64,000 bases of DNA from Verrucomicrobiota bacterium (GCA_025457615.1 JALOTZ010000016.1:35422-99421), one strand, 5' to 3'; positions 25,550 to 34,982 are shown, counted from the first letter of the stretch. Notes: generated by a model not told the origin, from the letters alone. Translations and numbers: made by a program.

Positions 25550-26617
25550 ATGCGCGACGCCTCACTGAAGTTTCTCGAAACCCTGGTCAACACGCCCAGT
25601 CCGGTCGGGCACGAGGTGCGCGGGCAGCGGGTCTGGCTGGATTACGTGTCCAGGTTTGCCGGGGAGACGTTCTCGGACGCCTACGGCAACTGCGTGGCGG
25701 TGCTGAACAAGGGCGGTTCGCCGCGGCTGATGCTGGCGGCGCATGCGGACGAGATTGCGCTGGCGGTGAACTACATTGACGACCAAGGCTTCATTTACGT
25801 GCGCCGCATGGGTGGGGTGGACCCGGCCATCACCAAGGCGCAGCGGGTGACCATCCACGCCCGTTCGGGTCCGGTGCGCGGCGTGGTGGGGAATGTGGCG
25901 CCGCACCTGACCAAGGCGGAACCGGACTCCAAGAAGCCCCAGATCCACGATCTGTTCATCGACATCGGGGTCGGCAACCGCAAGGAGGCGGAAAAACTGG
26001 TGCGCATCGGTGATCCCATCACGCTGATCGATCAATTCGAGCGCTTGCGCGACGACATCGCCGTGGCGCGCGCGTTCGACAACCGCATCGGCACCTGGTC
26101 GGTGGCCGAGGCGCTGCGCCTGCTGTCCGCCGGGAAGAAGCTCGAGGCCGAGATTTGCGCCGTCTCGAATGTGCAGGAGGAGGTCGGATTGTTCGGCGCC
26201 CGGCAGATTGCCTACTCGCTCAAACCGGATGTCGCGTTGGTGGTGGACGTCACCCACGCGACAGATTATCCCACGGTCAACAAATCCCAGCACGGCGACG
26301 TGAAGCTGGGGAGGGGACCGACGATCACGCACGGCGGCTGCAATCATCCCGAAGTCGTGGCGCGGCTGGAGCAGGTGGCCAAGGCGCGCAAGATTCCGCT
26401 CCAGCACGAGGCGATGTCGGCCACCAGTGGGACGGACACGGACGTGATCTTCTGGACGCGCGGCGGCATTGCCAGCGCGCTGGTGAGCCTGCCCAACCGC
26501 TACATGCACTCCCCGGTCGAGGTGGTGAACCTGAAGGACCTGCAACATATTCCCGACCTCCTGGCCGCTTTCGCGGTGTCGCTCAAGAAAGGGGAGCAGT
26601 TCAAGGTCAAGATCTGA
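25550..26617 (+). CDS. M42 family metallopeptidase (glutamyl/tetrahedral aminopeptidase type)
   Basis: A di-metal aminopeptidase that trims peptides in the cytoplasm. From ATG 25550 it is 355 residues. The family motifs are LVNTPSPVGHE near the start, LAAHADEIALAV (first metal His/Asp), VARAFDNRIG (bridging Asp), NVQEEVGLFGARQIA (catalytic Glu-Glu), VVDVTHATDYP and PNRYMHSPVEVV (last His). The frame is open to 25262 upstream but that part is antisense to the hydrolase promoter region. The enzyme normally forms large tetrahedral assemblies. Confidence 0.94.
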   Translation: MRDASLKFLETLVNTPSPVGHEVRGQRVWLDYVSRFAGETFSDAYGNCVAVLNKGGSPRLMLAAHADEIALAVNYIDDQGFIYVRRMGGVDPAITKAQRVTIHARSGPVRGVVGNVAPHLTKAEPDSKKPQIHDLFIDIGVGNRKEAEKLVRIGDPITLIDQFERLRDDIAVARAFDNRIGTWSVAEALRLLSAGKKLEAEICAVSNVQEEVGLFGARQIAYSLKPDVALVVDVTHATDYPTVNKSQHGDVKLGRGPTITHGGCNHPEVVARLEQVAKARKIPLQHEAMSATSGTDTDVIFWTRGGIASALVSLPNRYMHSPVEVVNLKDLQHIPDLLAAFAVSLKKGEQFKVKI

Positions 26618-26859
26618 CCGGGCTCACCACCGCCCTGTGCGGTGTTCGAATCAGGGCGAGGTCCCCCGCCCGGTTGCCGCGGGGGCCGGCCCGGGCTGGG
26701 ATCCCTCAATACACCGTCAGATTTTTCGATGGCGCCAGGACGGGCCGGAGGCCGCACAGTGTGGCCGGAGCGCACGGGATTTGAGGGATCGGGACTTGCC
26801 GATGCCCATTGCCAGTGCTAAGCAGCGCATCGAACCCGGGCTGTCCAAAGGCGCGTTTT

Positions 26860-29800
26860 ATGGAAGGACTCATTACACTCATCATCCTGGCGATTGTCCT
26901 GTTCGTTTTTGTCATCCCCACTCTGGCGATCATCCGCGCCGGGCAGGCGGCGCGAAAAGCGGAGGCTTTGGAGCATCGGCTGACGGACCTGGAAGGGGCG
27001 GTCGCGCGACTGGGCAAGCCCACGGAAGAAGCGGAGACGCAAGCGATGCCCGCCCCGGCTCCCGCAGGGGCTGGCGCAGCCACGCCGGAAGCCGGCCTGA
27101 AACCGCCTCCGATCCTCACGTCCGCGCCGGAGCCCGCGATCCCCGCGCGCGCGGTCGCCCCCGAGCCGATACCGGAGCGTGCGTGGTCGGTTCCCACCAT
27201 CAAACCGCCCATTGACTGGGAACAGTTCATGGGTGTGAAACTGTTCGCCTGGGTGGGGGGGCTGGCCTTGTTCCTCGCCGTGGTGTTTTTCGTGAAATAT
27301 TCCTTCGAGCACAACCTGGTTCCGCCGGAGGTGCGGGTGGCGCTCGGGTTTCTGTCGGGCATCGGGTTGCTTGTGGGCGGGGTGATTCTCAAGCGCAAGG
27401 CCTATGCGGTGACCTCACAGACGCTGGTCTCCACCGGCGTGCTGATCCTCTACGCTGCGACCTATGCCGCGCACGGGTTTTATCACTTCGCATTTTTCGG
27501 CGTCGTTCCGACGTTTTTGCTGATGACGCTGATCACGCTGACGGCCTTCATCCTGGCGATCCGGCTGGATGCGCGGGTGGTGGCCGTCCTGGGCATGCTC
27601 GGCGGGTTTCTCACGCCCCTGCTGCTCTCCACGGGTGTGGACAATCCGCTGGGGCTCTTCGGCTACATTGCGCTGCTCGATGTCGGGTTGCTGGCGGTGG
27701 CCCTGAATCGCCGCTGGTTCTTTCTCGCGCCCCTGGCCGCGGCCGGAACCGTGTTCATGGAAATCGCGTGGATCGCGGAGTACTTCCGTTCCGAAGCCTA
27801 CTACACCGGCAACAAGGTGCTGATCCCGATGGCCGTGTTGCTCGGGTTCGGTCTGCTTTACGTGGCGGGCACCGGGCTGGCCAGGCATCATGGGCAATCC
27901 ACCCGGTGGTTCAGCGGTGCGGCGTTGGGCCTGCTGGCGGTGGCCTTGGGGTTCACGGCCTACTTCCTGAGTTTCGGCACCCTCGGGCAGCGTCCCGGCC
28001 TGGTGTTCGGTTATGTGATGTTGGTGGACCTGGCGGTGCTCGCGCTGGTGTGGCTGGAGAGCAAGCTGGGCCTGGCCCAACCGCTCGCCGGCCTCGTCGT
28101 GTTCCTGCTGCTGGCTGGTTGGACCACGGCCCGTCTGACAGACGCTTTGCTGCCTGCGGCGCTCGTGTTCTACCTGTTGTTTGCCGTGTTGCACACCGTC
28201 GTGCCCCCCCTGTTCAACCGGCTGCGACCGGGAACCATTGCGGCGCTGTGGGCGCAGGGATTCCCGCCCTTGGCGCTCCTGCTGGTGCTGGTGCCCATCC
28301 TGCAGTTGACGGAACTGTCCTTCCTGGTCTGGCCATTTGTCCTGCTGGTGGATGTGCTGGCGATTCTGCTGGCGATCTTGAGCGTTTCCCTCCTGCCGGT
28401 GATTGCGGTGCTGCTGCTGACGCTGGTGGCCGCCACGGCGGCGCTGACCAAGATCCCGCTGACTTTCGAGGGCTTTCCCCTGTGGCTGGGCGTGCTGGGA
28501 TTCTTCAGCGTGCTCTTCGTCGGGGTGGGGACGTGGATGGCGCGGCGCCTGCAGGCGCCCGGCGCATCTGCGGAAGGCCTGAAGGTTCCCGGCCTGGGCT
28601 TGGGAAATCAGCAATTGCTCGCCGCCCAGCTGCCGGGGGTTTCAGCGGCACTTCCGTTCCTGTTGTTGATCCTGGCAGTCGCCCGGTTGCCGCTGGAGAA
28701 CCCGACACCGGTGTTTGGACTGGCCCTGCTGCTGGTGGGGCTGCTGCTTGGGGTCACCCGGCTGTTCCGGCTGGATTGGATGTGCGCGATCGGACTCGGT
28801 TGCACCATCGCGTTGGAGGCGGTCTGGCACTTCAACCGGTTCCGGCCCGATACCTCGCTGGGCCCGCTGCTCTGGTATCTCGTGTTCTTCGCCGCGTTCG
28901 CCGCCTATCCGTTCCTGTTCCGGCGCGGGCTTGCAGACCGGGTCGAGCCCTGGGCGGTGTCGGCGTTGTCCGGCCCGCTGCATTTCCTGCTGATCTACCG
29001 GCTCGTGAAGGCCACGTATCCGAACCCGGTCATGGGCCTGTTGCCACTGCTCTTCGCGGGACCGGCGTTGTTGTGCCTGGTCCTGGCGCTGAAACAACTG
29101 CCCGCCGATCATCCCAAGCGCATGGCGACGCTGGCCTGGTTCGGCGGCGTGGCCCTGTTCTTCATCACGCTGATTTTCCCGATCCAGTTTGACCGGCAGT
29201 GGGTGACGATCGGGTGGGCGATGGAAGGCGCGGCCCTGCTGTGGCTGCTGCATCGCATCCCGCACCCAGGTTTGAAGCTGGCGGGCGCCGGCCTGCTCGT
29301 GGCCGCGTTCGTGCGGCTGGCGCTGAACCCGGCGGTGCTCGAGTATCACGCGCGCAGCTCGGCGCCGATTCTCAACTGGTATCTCTACGCCTATGGGTTG
29401 GTCACGGCCTGCCTGTTCCTGGGAGCGCGCCTGCTGGCTGCGCCGCGAAACCGGCTGTATCAGGTCAACCTGCCCCCCGTGTTTCTCACGTTGGGGACGA
29501 TCCTCGCCTTCCTGCTGGTGAACATCCAGATTGCCGACTACTTCACGCCGGAAGGATCCCGCGCATTGACGTTCCAGTTCTCCGGCAACTTCGGCCGCGA
29601 CATGACCTACACGATCGCGTGGGCGATGTTCGCCTTCGGACTGCTCGTGGTCGGGATTGTCCGGCGCCTGCCCGCGGCGCGCTGGTCGGGCATCGGCCTG
29701 CTGGTGGTCGCCATTCTCAAGCTGTTCCTGCACGACCTGGCGCAACTGGAGGCCTTGTACCGCATCGGCGCGTTTGTGGGCGTGGCGCTGATCGCCATCG

Positions 29801-29889
29801 GCGCCTCGATCGCCTACCAGAGGTTTTTCGCCGGGACAACGAGGACAGCCAGCCAACCACCGGACGATTCAACCCATCCACGATCATGA
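26860..29889 (+). CDS. DUF2339 polytopic membrane protein
   Basis: 1009 residues from ATG 26860. A single N-terminal helix (about 3-24) and a short coiled coil (QAARKAEALEHRLTDLEGAV) are followed by a Pro/Ala linker, then about 25 or more hydrophobic segments from residue 125 to the end, beginning IDWEQFMGVKLFAWVGGLAL. This is the DUF2339 architecture. The function is unknown and members occur with DUF3999 genes. The TGA overlaps the next ATG (ATGA), so the pair is made together, probably as an envelope complex. A start further upstream at 26809 is less likely. Confidence 0.9.
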   Translation: MEGLITLIILAIVLFVFVIPTLAIIRAGQAARKAEALEHRLTDLEGAVARLGKPTEEAETQAMPAPAPAGAGAATPEAGLKPPPILTSAPEPAIPARAVAPEPIPERAWSVPTIKPPIDWEQFMGVKLFAWVGGLALFLAVVFFVKYSFEHNLVPPEVRVALGFLSGIGLLVGGVILKRKAYAVTSQTLVSTGVLILYAATYAAHGFYHFAFFGVVPTFLLMTLITLTAFILAIRLDARVVAVLGMLGGFLTPLLLSTGVDNPLGLFGYIALLDVGLLAVALNRRWFFLAPLAAAGTVFMEIAWIAEYFRSEAYYTGNKVLIPMAVLLGFGLLYVAGTGLARHHGQSTRWFSGAALGLLAVALGFTAYFLSFGTLGQRPGLVFGYVMLVDLAVLALVWLESKLGLAQPLAGLVVFLLLAGWTTARLTDALLPAALVFYLLFAVLHTVVPPLFNRLRPGTIAALWAQGFPPLALLLVLVPILQLTELSFLVWPFVLLVDVLAILLAILSVSLLPVIAVLLLTLVAATAALTKIPLTFEGFPLWLGVLGFFSVLFVGVGTWMARRLQAPGASAEGLKVPGLGLGNQQLLAAQLPGVSAALPFLLLILAVARLPLENPTPVFGLALLLVGLLLGVTRLFRLDWMCAIGLGCTIALEAVWHFNRFRPDTSLGPLLWYLVFFAAFAAYPFLFRRGLADRVEPWAVSALSGPLHFLLIYRLVKATYPNPVMGLLPLLFAGPALLCLVLALKQLPADHPKRMATLAWFGGVALFFITLIFPIQFDRQWVTIGWAMEGAALLWLLHRIPHPGLKLAGAGLLVAAFVRLALNPAVLEYHARSSAPILNWYLYAYGLVTACLFLGARLLAAPRNRLYQVNLPPVFLTLGTILAFLLVNIQIADYFTPEGSRALTFQFSGNFGRDMTYTIAWAMFAFGLLVVGIVRRLPAARWSGIGLLVVAILKLFLHDLAQLEALYRIGAFVGVALIAIGASIAYQRFFAGTTRTASQPPDDSTHPRS

Positions 29890-31922
29890 GCCTGCCCTTG
29901 TCCCAATCCGTGTTCCTGGATCTCGTGCGTCCCAGACCTCTCGCCGCTCTTCTGCTCCTGGGTCCGTTCGGCCTGGGCGCCGCCTCCTTTGTCGAATGGC
30001 CGCAACTGCAGCACATCGAGGTGCCGGCTGCCGGCCTGGTAGCAGTGGATCTCCCGGCTGAAACGCTGAACGCGGCCCGGCCCGGGTTCGAGGATGTCCG
30101 CCTCTCCGACGCCGCAGGCAACGAGGTGCCCTGCCTCATCCAGCACGTGAAACCCGTGCCGCCGACCCTGCATCCGGCGAAGTCCTTCCGCGCGTTGATC
30201 GAGGGCCGGAACACCGTGCTGTGGATCGAAACCGGTGTGGATCACCCGATCACCGGTGTCCTGTTGCAGACCCCCGCGCGCGAGTTTATCAAGGCCGTCC
30301 GCGTGGAAGGGTCGCGCGATGGGCAGCGCTGGCAGCCGGTCGCGGACGGTATCCCGGTCTTTCGCCAGACGGGCGGCGCCTCGGGATTGCAGGTGGAATT
30401 TCCGTCGGCTGAATGGAGTTGGGTTCGGTTGACGGTGGATGATGGGCGTTCCGATCCGGTTCCATTCACCGGGGCGAGCGTGCGGGTCGCAACCCGGGAC
30501 ACGCGGCCCTCCCTGCCGGTGGGGGTCCGCATCGCGGCGCGCGACGAAGGTCCGGATGAGACGCGGCTCACGCTGGATCTGGGGGCGGCCAATCTCACAC
30601 TGGCCCGGATCGAGATCGAGGCGGGGGACCCGCTGTTCACGCGTGCGGTGACACTCGCGGCGCCGGCGGTATCCGACCAGGGTGTGCAGGAGGAGACCCT
30701 GGCCGCGGGAACGATTTTGCGCTTTGGCGGCAACGGACAGTCCGAGGTGGTCCATCGCGCGGTGGCGGTCGAACGTACGACGCCTTCGCGCGAACTGGTG
30801 CTGCGGATACGCAACGGGGACAGTCCGCCGCTGGACATCCGCGCGGTTCGCGCGTCACGCCGGCCCGTCACCCTGGTGTTCTTCGCGCGCGAGCCGGGCC
30901 TGTATCGGTTGTTCCTGGGCAACCCAGTATGCGCCGCGCCGCGCTACGACATCGCCGGGTTGTCGGACCAACTGCGGGCGGAGCGCGCGCCGGTGTTCCA
31001 GACAGCGCCGGGACCGCTGACGGAACATGCGGAGTACCAGCCGTCCGAAGCGCTGCCCGGCTTGTCCTGTGCGGGCGCCCCGCTCGATGTCTCGGCGTGG
31101 ACGTGCCGCAAACCCGTCCAGGTGGGGACCGCCGGAGTACAGACGCTGGAGCTGGATTTGGAGGTGCTTTCGAGGGCGCAACGCGGGCTTGAGGACGTGC
31201 GGCTCATGCGGGATGGAAGGCAGGTGCCGTTCCTCATCGAACACACCTCGATCACGCGCGCCGTCCGTCCGGATGTCTCGAGTGAGCAGGACCCGAAACG
31301 GCCCGCCGTGACTCGCTGGACGTTGAAACTACCCCACCCGAATCTGCCATTGGACCGGTTGGTTTGCGTCTCGACCACGCCGCTGTTCGAGCGCCGGGTG
31401 CGCGCGTTTGAGGAGGAGCTGGATTCCCAGGGTATCCGGCATACGCGCGAACTGGGGTCGGCGTCCTGGTCCAGAACCCCGGAGCGTGTCGTGCGCCTGC
31501 TGGAGATGACGCTTTCGCAATCGCCCCACACGGCCACGCTCCTGCTCGAAACCGACAATGGCGACAACCCCCCGATCCAGCTCGGCGAGTTTCGGCTGTA
31601 TTATCCGGTCACCCGACTCGTGTTCAAGGCGGCTGCCGGCGACGCGCCCCTGCTGTATTACGGTCATCCAAAAGTGTCCGCGCCGAACTACGACCTGAGG
31701 CTGGTGGGGCGGCAGTTGCTGGCCGCCCGCAAGGCACCCGCCATCGCGGGCGCGCAGGAGAGGTTGAAAGCCGCCTCCTGGACGGAGGGGGCTCCCTTGA
31801 CCGGTGTGCGTGGCGCGCTGTTCTGGGGTGTGCTGGCCGCCGTGGTGATCGCACTGCTGGTCATCATCGCCCGGTTGCTGCCCAAGGCGCGCGCGGACGG
31901 GAAGGCAGATTCTCGTGAGTGA
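29886..31922 (+). CDS. DUF3999 family envelope protein
   Basis: 678 residues with a signal-like N-terminal segment (about 20-36), a long periplasmic beta-rich part and one C-terminal membrane helix (ALFWGVLAAVVIALLVIIARL) followed by a short basic tail. Features such as VDLPAETLNAARPGFEDVRLSD and the discoidin-like phrase IKAVRVEGSRDGQRWQPVA fit DUF3999. Starting at ATG 29886 it overlaps the DUF2339 stop by four bases. The layout suggests a periplasmic partner anchored next to the polytopic protein. The biochemical role is unknown. Confidence 0.85.
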   Translation: MSLPLSQSVFLDLVRPRPLAALLLLGPFGLGAASFVEWPQLQHIEVPAAGLVAVDLPAETLNAARPGFEDVRLSDAAGNEVPCLIQHVKPVPPTLHPAKSFRALIEGRNTVLWIETGVDHPITGVLLQTPAREFIKAVRVEGSRDGQRWQPVADGIPVFRQTGGASGLQVEFPSAEWSWVRLTVDDGRSDPVPFTGASVRVATRDTRPSLPVGVRIAARDEGPDETRLTLDLGAANLTLARIEIEAGDPLFTRAVTLAAPAVSDQGVQEETLAAGTILRFGGNGQSEVVHRAVAVERTTPSRELVLRIRNGDSPPLDIRAVRASRRPVTLVFFAREPGLYRLFLGNPVCAAPRYDIAGLSDQLRAERAPVFQTAPGPLTEHAEYQPSEALPGLSCAGAPLDVSAWTCRKPVQVGTAGVQTLELDLEVLSRAQRGLEDVRLMRDGRQVPFLIEHTSITRAVRPDVSSEQDPKRPAVTRWTLKLPHPNLPLDRLVCVSTTPLFERRVRAFEEELDSQGIRHTRELGSASWSRTPERVVRLLEMTLSQSPHTATLLLETDNGDNPPIQLGEFRLYYPVTRLVFKAAAGDAPLLYYGHPKVSAPNYDLRLVGRQLLAARKAPAIAGAQERLKAASWTEGAPLTGVRGALFWGVLAAVVIALLVIIARLLPKARADGKADSRE

Positions 31923-31937
31923 CTTCCGGGTTCAGCA

Positions 31938-31959
31938 GGGCGCCGGCACCCCGGCGCCC
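31938..31959. terminator. GC-rich hairpin between convergent genes
   Basis: GGGCGCCGG-cacc-CCGGCGCCC, a perfect nine-base stem, lies 15 bp after the DUF3999 stop and 20 bp before the end of the opposite gene. There is no U-run. It probably ends transcription from both sides or stabilises the 3' ends. Confidence 0.55.
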
Positions 31960-31979
31960 GGGCCGCGCACAGCGCAGCC

Positions 31980-32783
31980 CTACCTGCTCGTGACTTTCCT
32001 TTGAGGATCGGGCGGCAGGGGGTTGGCGTCGGACCGGTTTGTCGAAGTGCCGGCGTGTCCGCCGGATTCACTCCACAGTTGTTGCCAGATCCAGTCCCAA
32101 ACCATTTGCAGGAGGCCGACGGAATCCGCGCTCTCGTTCTTGGCCGGCTGCGCCCAATTCACCAGGCCGCTGCGCAGCAGCACGATCCCAGCGACGCCGT
32201 ACAGGTCGCCTTCATCGCGAATGTCTTTGATTTCCAGATTCTTCACTCCGAAGCAGGATTCGCGATTGCGGCGCGGGTCCCGAAGGTCGATGAAACGGAT
32301 GCGGCCCAGCGAGAGATCCAGGACATCAATGCCGGTGAACCCCAGTTGCTTTGCGGGCAACCGGCGCGACAAGGCCGCGCGTCCCTCGGTGCCGGCCCGC
32401 TCGATGAAATCCGTGATGTTGGTGCGGCCGGCGGCGCTGCGGATGATGTTCAGCTCCTCCAAATCCAGTCGAAACAGTGTCAAGTGCAGGTCACCGGATC
32501 GCAACCTCTCCGGATCATACTCGAGGTGCAGGTCGTTGAGATTCAACAGGAGTCCCCCGCCGAACTCCGGGCGGTTGTAGAGCTTCAAGCCCTGCATGGA
32601 AACCACCGGTTCGGTGAAGCCCACATGCATCTTGTCGATCCGGACATACAGGCCGGTCTGGCGGATGATGCGTCGCTCGGTGAGATTCCGGATGAGGGTG
32701 TCCTTGCTGAGAATCAGCGCCACCACAACGGCCAGCAGCAGCAGCCAAAGGTAGATAAACCACTTGATCAGCCTGCGGATCAC
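31980..32783 (-). CDS. AsmA-like single-pass envelope protein
   Basis: 267 residues from a GTG start. An N-terminal membrane helix (about 7-27; IKWFIYLWLLLLAVVVALIL) leads into a periplasmic region with VRIDKMHVGFTEPVVSMQGL and LEYDPERLRSGDLHLTLFRL, the start of an AsmA/DUF748-type lipid-transfer repeat domain. It is far shorter than E. coli AsmA (617 aa), so it holds only the first modules. It follows the zinc-ribbon gene by 6 bp in one operon. A role in lipid handling is inferred from the family alone. Confidence 0.7.
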   Translation of the reverse strand: MIRRLIKWFIYLWLLLLAVVVALILSKDTLIRNLTERRIIRQTGLYVRIDKMHVGFTEPVVSMQGLKLYNRPEFGGGLLLNLNDLHLEYDPERLRSGDLHLTLFRLDLEELNIIRSAAGRTNITDFIERAGTEGRAALSRRLPAKQLGFTGIDVLDLSLGRIRFIDLRDPRRNRESCFGVKNLEIKDIRDEGDLYGVAGIVLLRSGLVNWAQPAKNESADSVGLLQMVWDWIWQQLWSESGGHAGTSTNRSDANPLPPDPQRKVTSR

Positions 32784-32789
32784 GGGCGG

Positions 32790-33395
32790 TCAGAGTTTGA
32801 CGTCCTCCGGCCGCACCTCGAGGCACTCGTCCTGGTCCTCCCAGATGAGGGCCGGATAATGATCCAACAGCCGCGGAGCGATCTCGCCGCCCGCCCGCGC
32901 CAGGAGCACTTCGGCTGTTTCGGCGGCGTCCTCGAAGGCCCGGTCGTAGTCGCCGCTGGATTTGCGCTGGCGATCGTCCCAATGGGCCACCGCATGCACG
33001 GGGGCGTACTCCCCCGCCCAATCCTCGATCGCCTGCCGGCAATCTTCCGGCACCTCCGCAAAGGGCACCAGGGAATCGTCGCAGTGCGGGCAAATCAGTC
33101 CCGATTCCCGCACATCGCGGGTCAGGAGGGGCAGCAACGGGGCGCGGCAGCAGGGGGACTCGACATAGGCGACGGGCGGTGTGGCCAGGCGTTTGAACCA
33201 GATCTGGCGGTCATGGGCCAGTTGGGCGGCCAGCCGGTAAGCGCTCATCAGGGGATGCGACATCCGCCACGCCTTTCCCTCGAACTGGCCGAGTGTTTGC
33301 GCCAGCCACCGGGCAAGTGTCAGATCATCCCAGTTTCGGAACGCCTCCCGATATTCCTCCCACAACGCATCCAGTGGTGAACTGCCCAGAGCCAT
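32790..33395 (-). CDS. Hypothetical protein with zinc-ribbon-like cysteines
   Basis: 201 residues from ATG 33395. The middle holds two Cys pairs, SPCCRAPLLPLL and LICPHCDDSL, a likely zinc ribbon (about residues 80-108). N-terminal Trp/Leu-rich helices (ALWEEYREAFRNWDDLTLAR) and an acidic C terminus (IWEDQDECLEVRPEDVKL) flank it. It is probably cytoplasmic because no signal or membrane segment is seen. No family name is recognised. It is coupled to the AsmA-like gene downstream (6 bp). Confidence 0.75.
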   Translation of the reverse strand: MALGSSPLDALWEEYREAFRNWDDLTLARWLAQTLGQFEGKAWRMSHPLMSAYRLAAQLAHDRQIWFKRLATPPVAYVESPCCRAPLLPLLTRDVRESGLICPHCDDSLVPFAEVPEDCRQAIEDWAGEYAPVHAVAHWDDRQRKSSGDYDRAFEDAAETAEVLLARAGGEIAPRLLDHYPALIWEDQDECLEVRPEDVKL

Positions 33396-33472
33396 GGCGG
33401 GCAGGATGACCGGCCCCCGGGGCTTTGTCGAGGAACACACGCGGACACGAAGGGACAGCCGGCGGAGGGGTC

Positions 33473-33973
33473 CTACTCTTCCGGGGACCCTGGTTCGTGG
33501 GGCGGAGGATTGCCCAAAGGATCGCCCGGCCCGGGCGGAGGGGTCTCATGATCCTCGTGGCGCGGAGGACGCCGTCGCTTCAGGATCTCCTCGAAGCCGC
33601 GTTGCTGCTCGGGGGTGAGCACCTCGCGAATGCGCGCCTGCGTGTCCTTGAACTCGGCCCGGATCTGCGGCGAAAACTCGTCCCACAACTGGCGCGTGCG
33701 GGCCTGGCTTTCCCGCACGATGGCCTCCATCTGCCCGGCTTGCTCCGGGGTCAACTCAAGTTCGCTCTGGATGCGGCTGACAAAATCCCGGCGCATCCAT
33801 CGCTCGGGCAGCCTGGCCCCCTGCTCGACCCGGTTGGTGGCCGCATGACGCCACGGGAGGCCTGCTTCGGCCCTCTGCGTGCGCCGCGCCACCAATGCGC
33901 CGGTGACCACGCCCGTCGAGAAGATCACCAGCGTGACCAGGATAATTTTCCAATATTTCACCGGGTTCACCAC
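33473..33973 (-). CDS. Spy/CpxP-like periplasmic protein of the sigma-factor operon
   Basis: 166 residues. The N-terminal membrane helix (about 8-28, IILVTLVIFSTGVVTGALV) acts as a signal anchor. The periplasmic helical part contains ELELTPEQAGQMEAIVRESQ and REVLTPEQQRGFEEIL, two LTPEQ repeats typical of Spy/CpxP/heavy-metal-sensor proteins. The tail is Pro/Glu-rich. It is the third gene behind an ECF sigma factor; its GTG start overlaps the end of the preceding gene. It probably senses envelope stress or buffers misfolded proteins. Confidence 0.8.
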   Translation of the reverse strand: MVNPVKYWKIILVTLVIFSTGVVTGALVARRTQRAEAGLPWRHAATNRVEQGARLPERWMRRDFVSRIQSELELTPEQAGQMEAIVRESQARTRQLWDEFSPQIRAEFKDTQARIREVLTPEQQRGFEEILKRRRPPRHEDHETPPPGPGDPLGNPPPHEPGSPEE

Positions 33974-34287
33974 GCCAGTTCATTCTCGATGGAAACGGAC
34001 GCCATCAAGGTGGTTTCCAGCTGGGTGTCGAGATCGGCCGTCTCGTTCGGAACGTGCGGAACAGGCGTATAGGCCGTCCACACCGCGAGCCCCAGCATGG
34101 CGGCGGCGCAGGGGATGGCCGCCCGCCAGAGGGCGCGGACCCAAAGCGTCAACCCATCCCACCGGGGTTCCTGGCGGATGCGCGCCAGAATTCTTTGCTC
34201 AAACGCGTAAGGCACCCGCTCGGAAGGGGTGTCCAACCGCGCCGCTCCTATGAGCTTTTCGTGCAGCAGGTTGAGGTTCATTTCCAA
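33967..34287 (-). CDS. Small membrane protein, probable anti-sigma factor
   Basis: 106 residues: a cytoplasmic helix-rich N terminus (MNLNLLHEKLIGAARLDTPS), one membrane helix (about 55-72, AIPCAAAMLGLAVWTAY) and a short acidic C-terminal tail outside. The position, directly after the ECF sigma gene (39 bp) and overlapping the Spy-like gene, is that of a membrane-bound anti-sigma factor. No zinc-type HxxxCxxC motif is present, so it would be a non-canonical type. The role is inferred from context. Confidence 0.65.
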   Translation of the reverse strand: MEMNLNLLHEKLIGAARLDTPSERVPYAFEQRILARIRQEPRWDGLTLWVRALWRAAIPCAAAMLGLAVWTAYTPVPHVPNETADLDTQLETTLMASVSIENELAW

Positions 34288-34326
34288 CGCTTTCCCAGGG
34301 AATAGACGTGTCTTCAGCAGGTTGGG

Positions 34327-34902
34327 TTACAGGTACTTATCCCTGGCCAGCCTGGCCAGGATCCCTTTCATTTTCGCTCGAGCGCGGAACGCGCGAACCT
34401 TGACCAAGGTCGGGGACCAGCCCGTCATTTCGGCGACCTCTTTGACCGATCGATCCTCGATTTCCAGCAGGGTGATGATGAGCCGTGCCTCGGGCGGCAG
34501 TTCGCCCAGGATGCGACCGACCAGTTGTCTTGCCGCCTCCGCGTCCTCCGGAGGGGCTTCCGGGGCGGCTGCGAAGCGCTCGAGCCAGTCCTGCTCCGTC
34601 TCGCTCAGCTCGGTGAAGCTGGACTCGCGATTGCGCTGGTGTCCGCGGAGAAAGTCGTAGCAGGTCCGCACCGCCAGCCGCATCAGCCAGTGCTCGAACG
34701 GGGCATCGCCCCGGAAGGTTTCCAAGCGCTGATAGGCTTTGAGCCAGATTTCCTGGACCACGTCCTCCACCTCGTCCTCCCGCCGCGCATATCGCCGCGC
34801 CATGCCGAAGAGGCGGGGCGAGTATTTCTGAACCAGGGGCGCGAAGCTGGCCGGATCGCCCCTCAGGACGGCAGCAATCAGATCGGCCTCAGCCTCAGCC
34901 AT
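34327..34902 (-). CDS. ECF-type RNA polymerase sigma factor
   Basis: A 191-residue group IV sigma factor. Region 2 (about 15-90) includes DVVQEIWLKAYQRLETFRGDAPFEHWLMRLAVRTCYDFLR, shown here only as key parts: VQEIWLKAYQRL and FEHWLMRLAVRTC. Region 4 (about 125-180) has PPEARLIITLLEIEDRSVKE followed by VAEMTGWSPTLVKVRAFRAR. It heads an operon with the small membrane protein and the Spy-like protein, which points to an envelope-stress response. Confidence 0.93.
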   Translation of the reverse strand: MAEAEADLIAAVLRGDPASFAPLVQKYSPRLFGMARRYARREDEVEDVVQEIWLKAYQRLETFRGDAPFEHWLMRLAVRTCYDFLRGHQRNRESSFTELSETEQDWLERFAAAPEAPPEDAEAARQLVGRILGELPPEARLIITLLEIEDRSVKEVAEMTGWSPTLVKVRAFRARAKMKGILARLARDKYL

Positions 34903-34982
34903 GCGGGCTCAAGCTGCCAGAAGAGGTTGGGCGTGCCAAAGCCAAACAGAGCAGCGGTGCGCCGTTCGGATCCCGGCTGGCC

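Noticed and set aside
27415..29856. Long minus-strand frames opposite the DUF2339 gene
   Set aside because: They are Gln/His/Arg-rich antisense shadows of a membrane-protein gene; no domain or start signal supports them.
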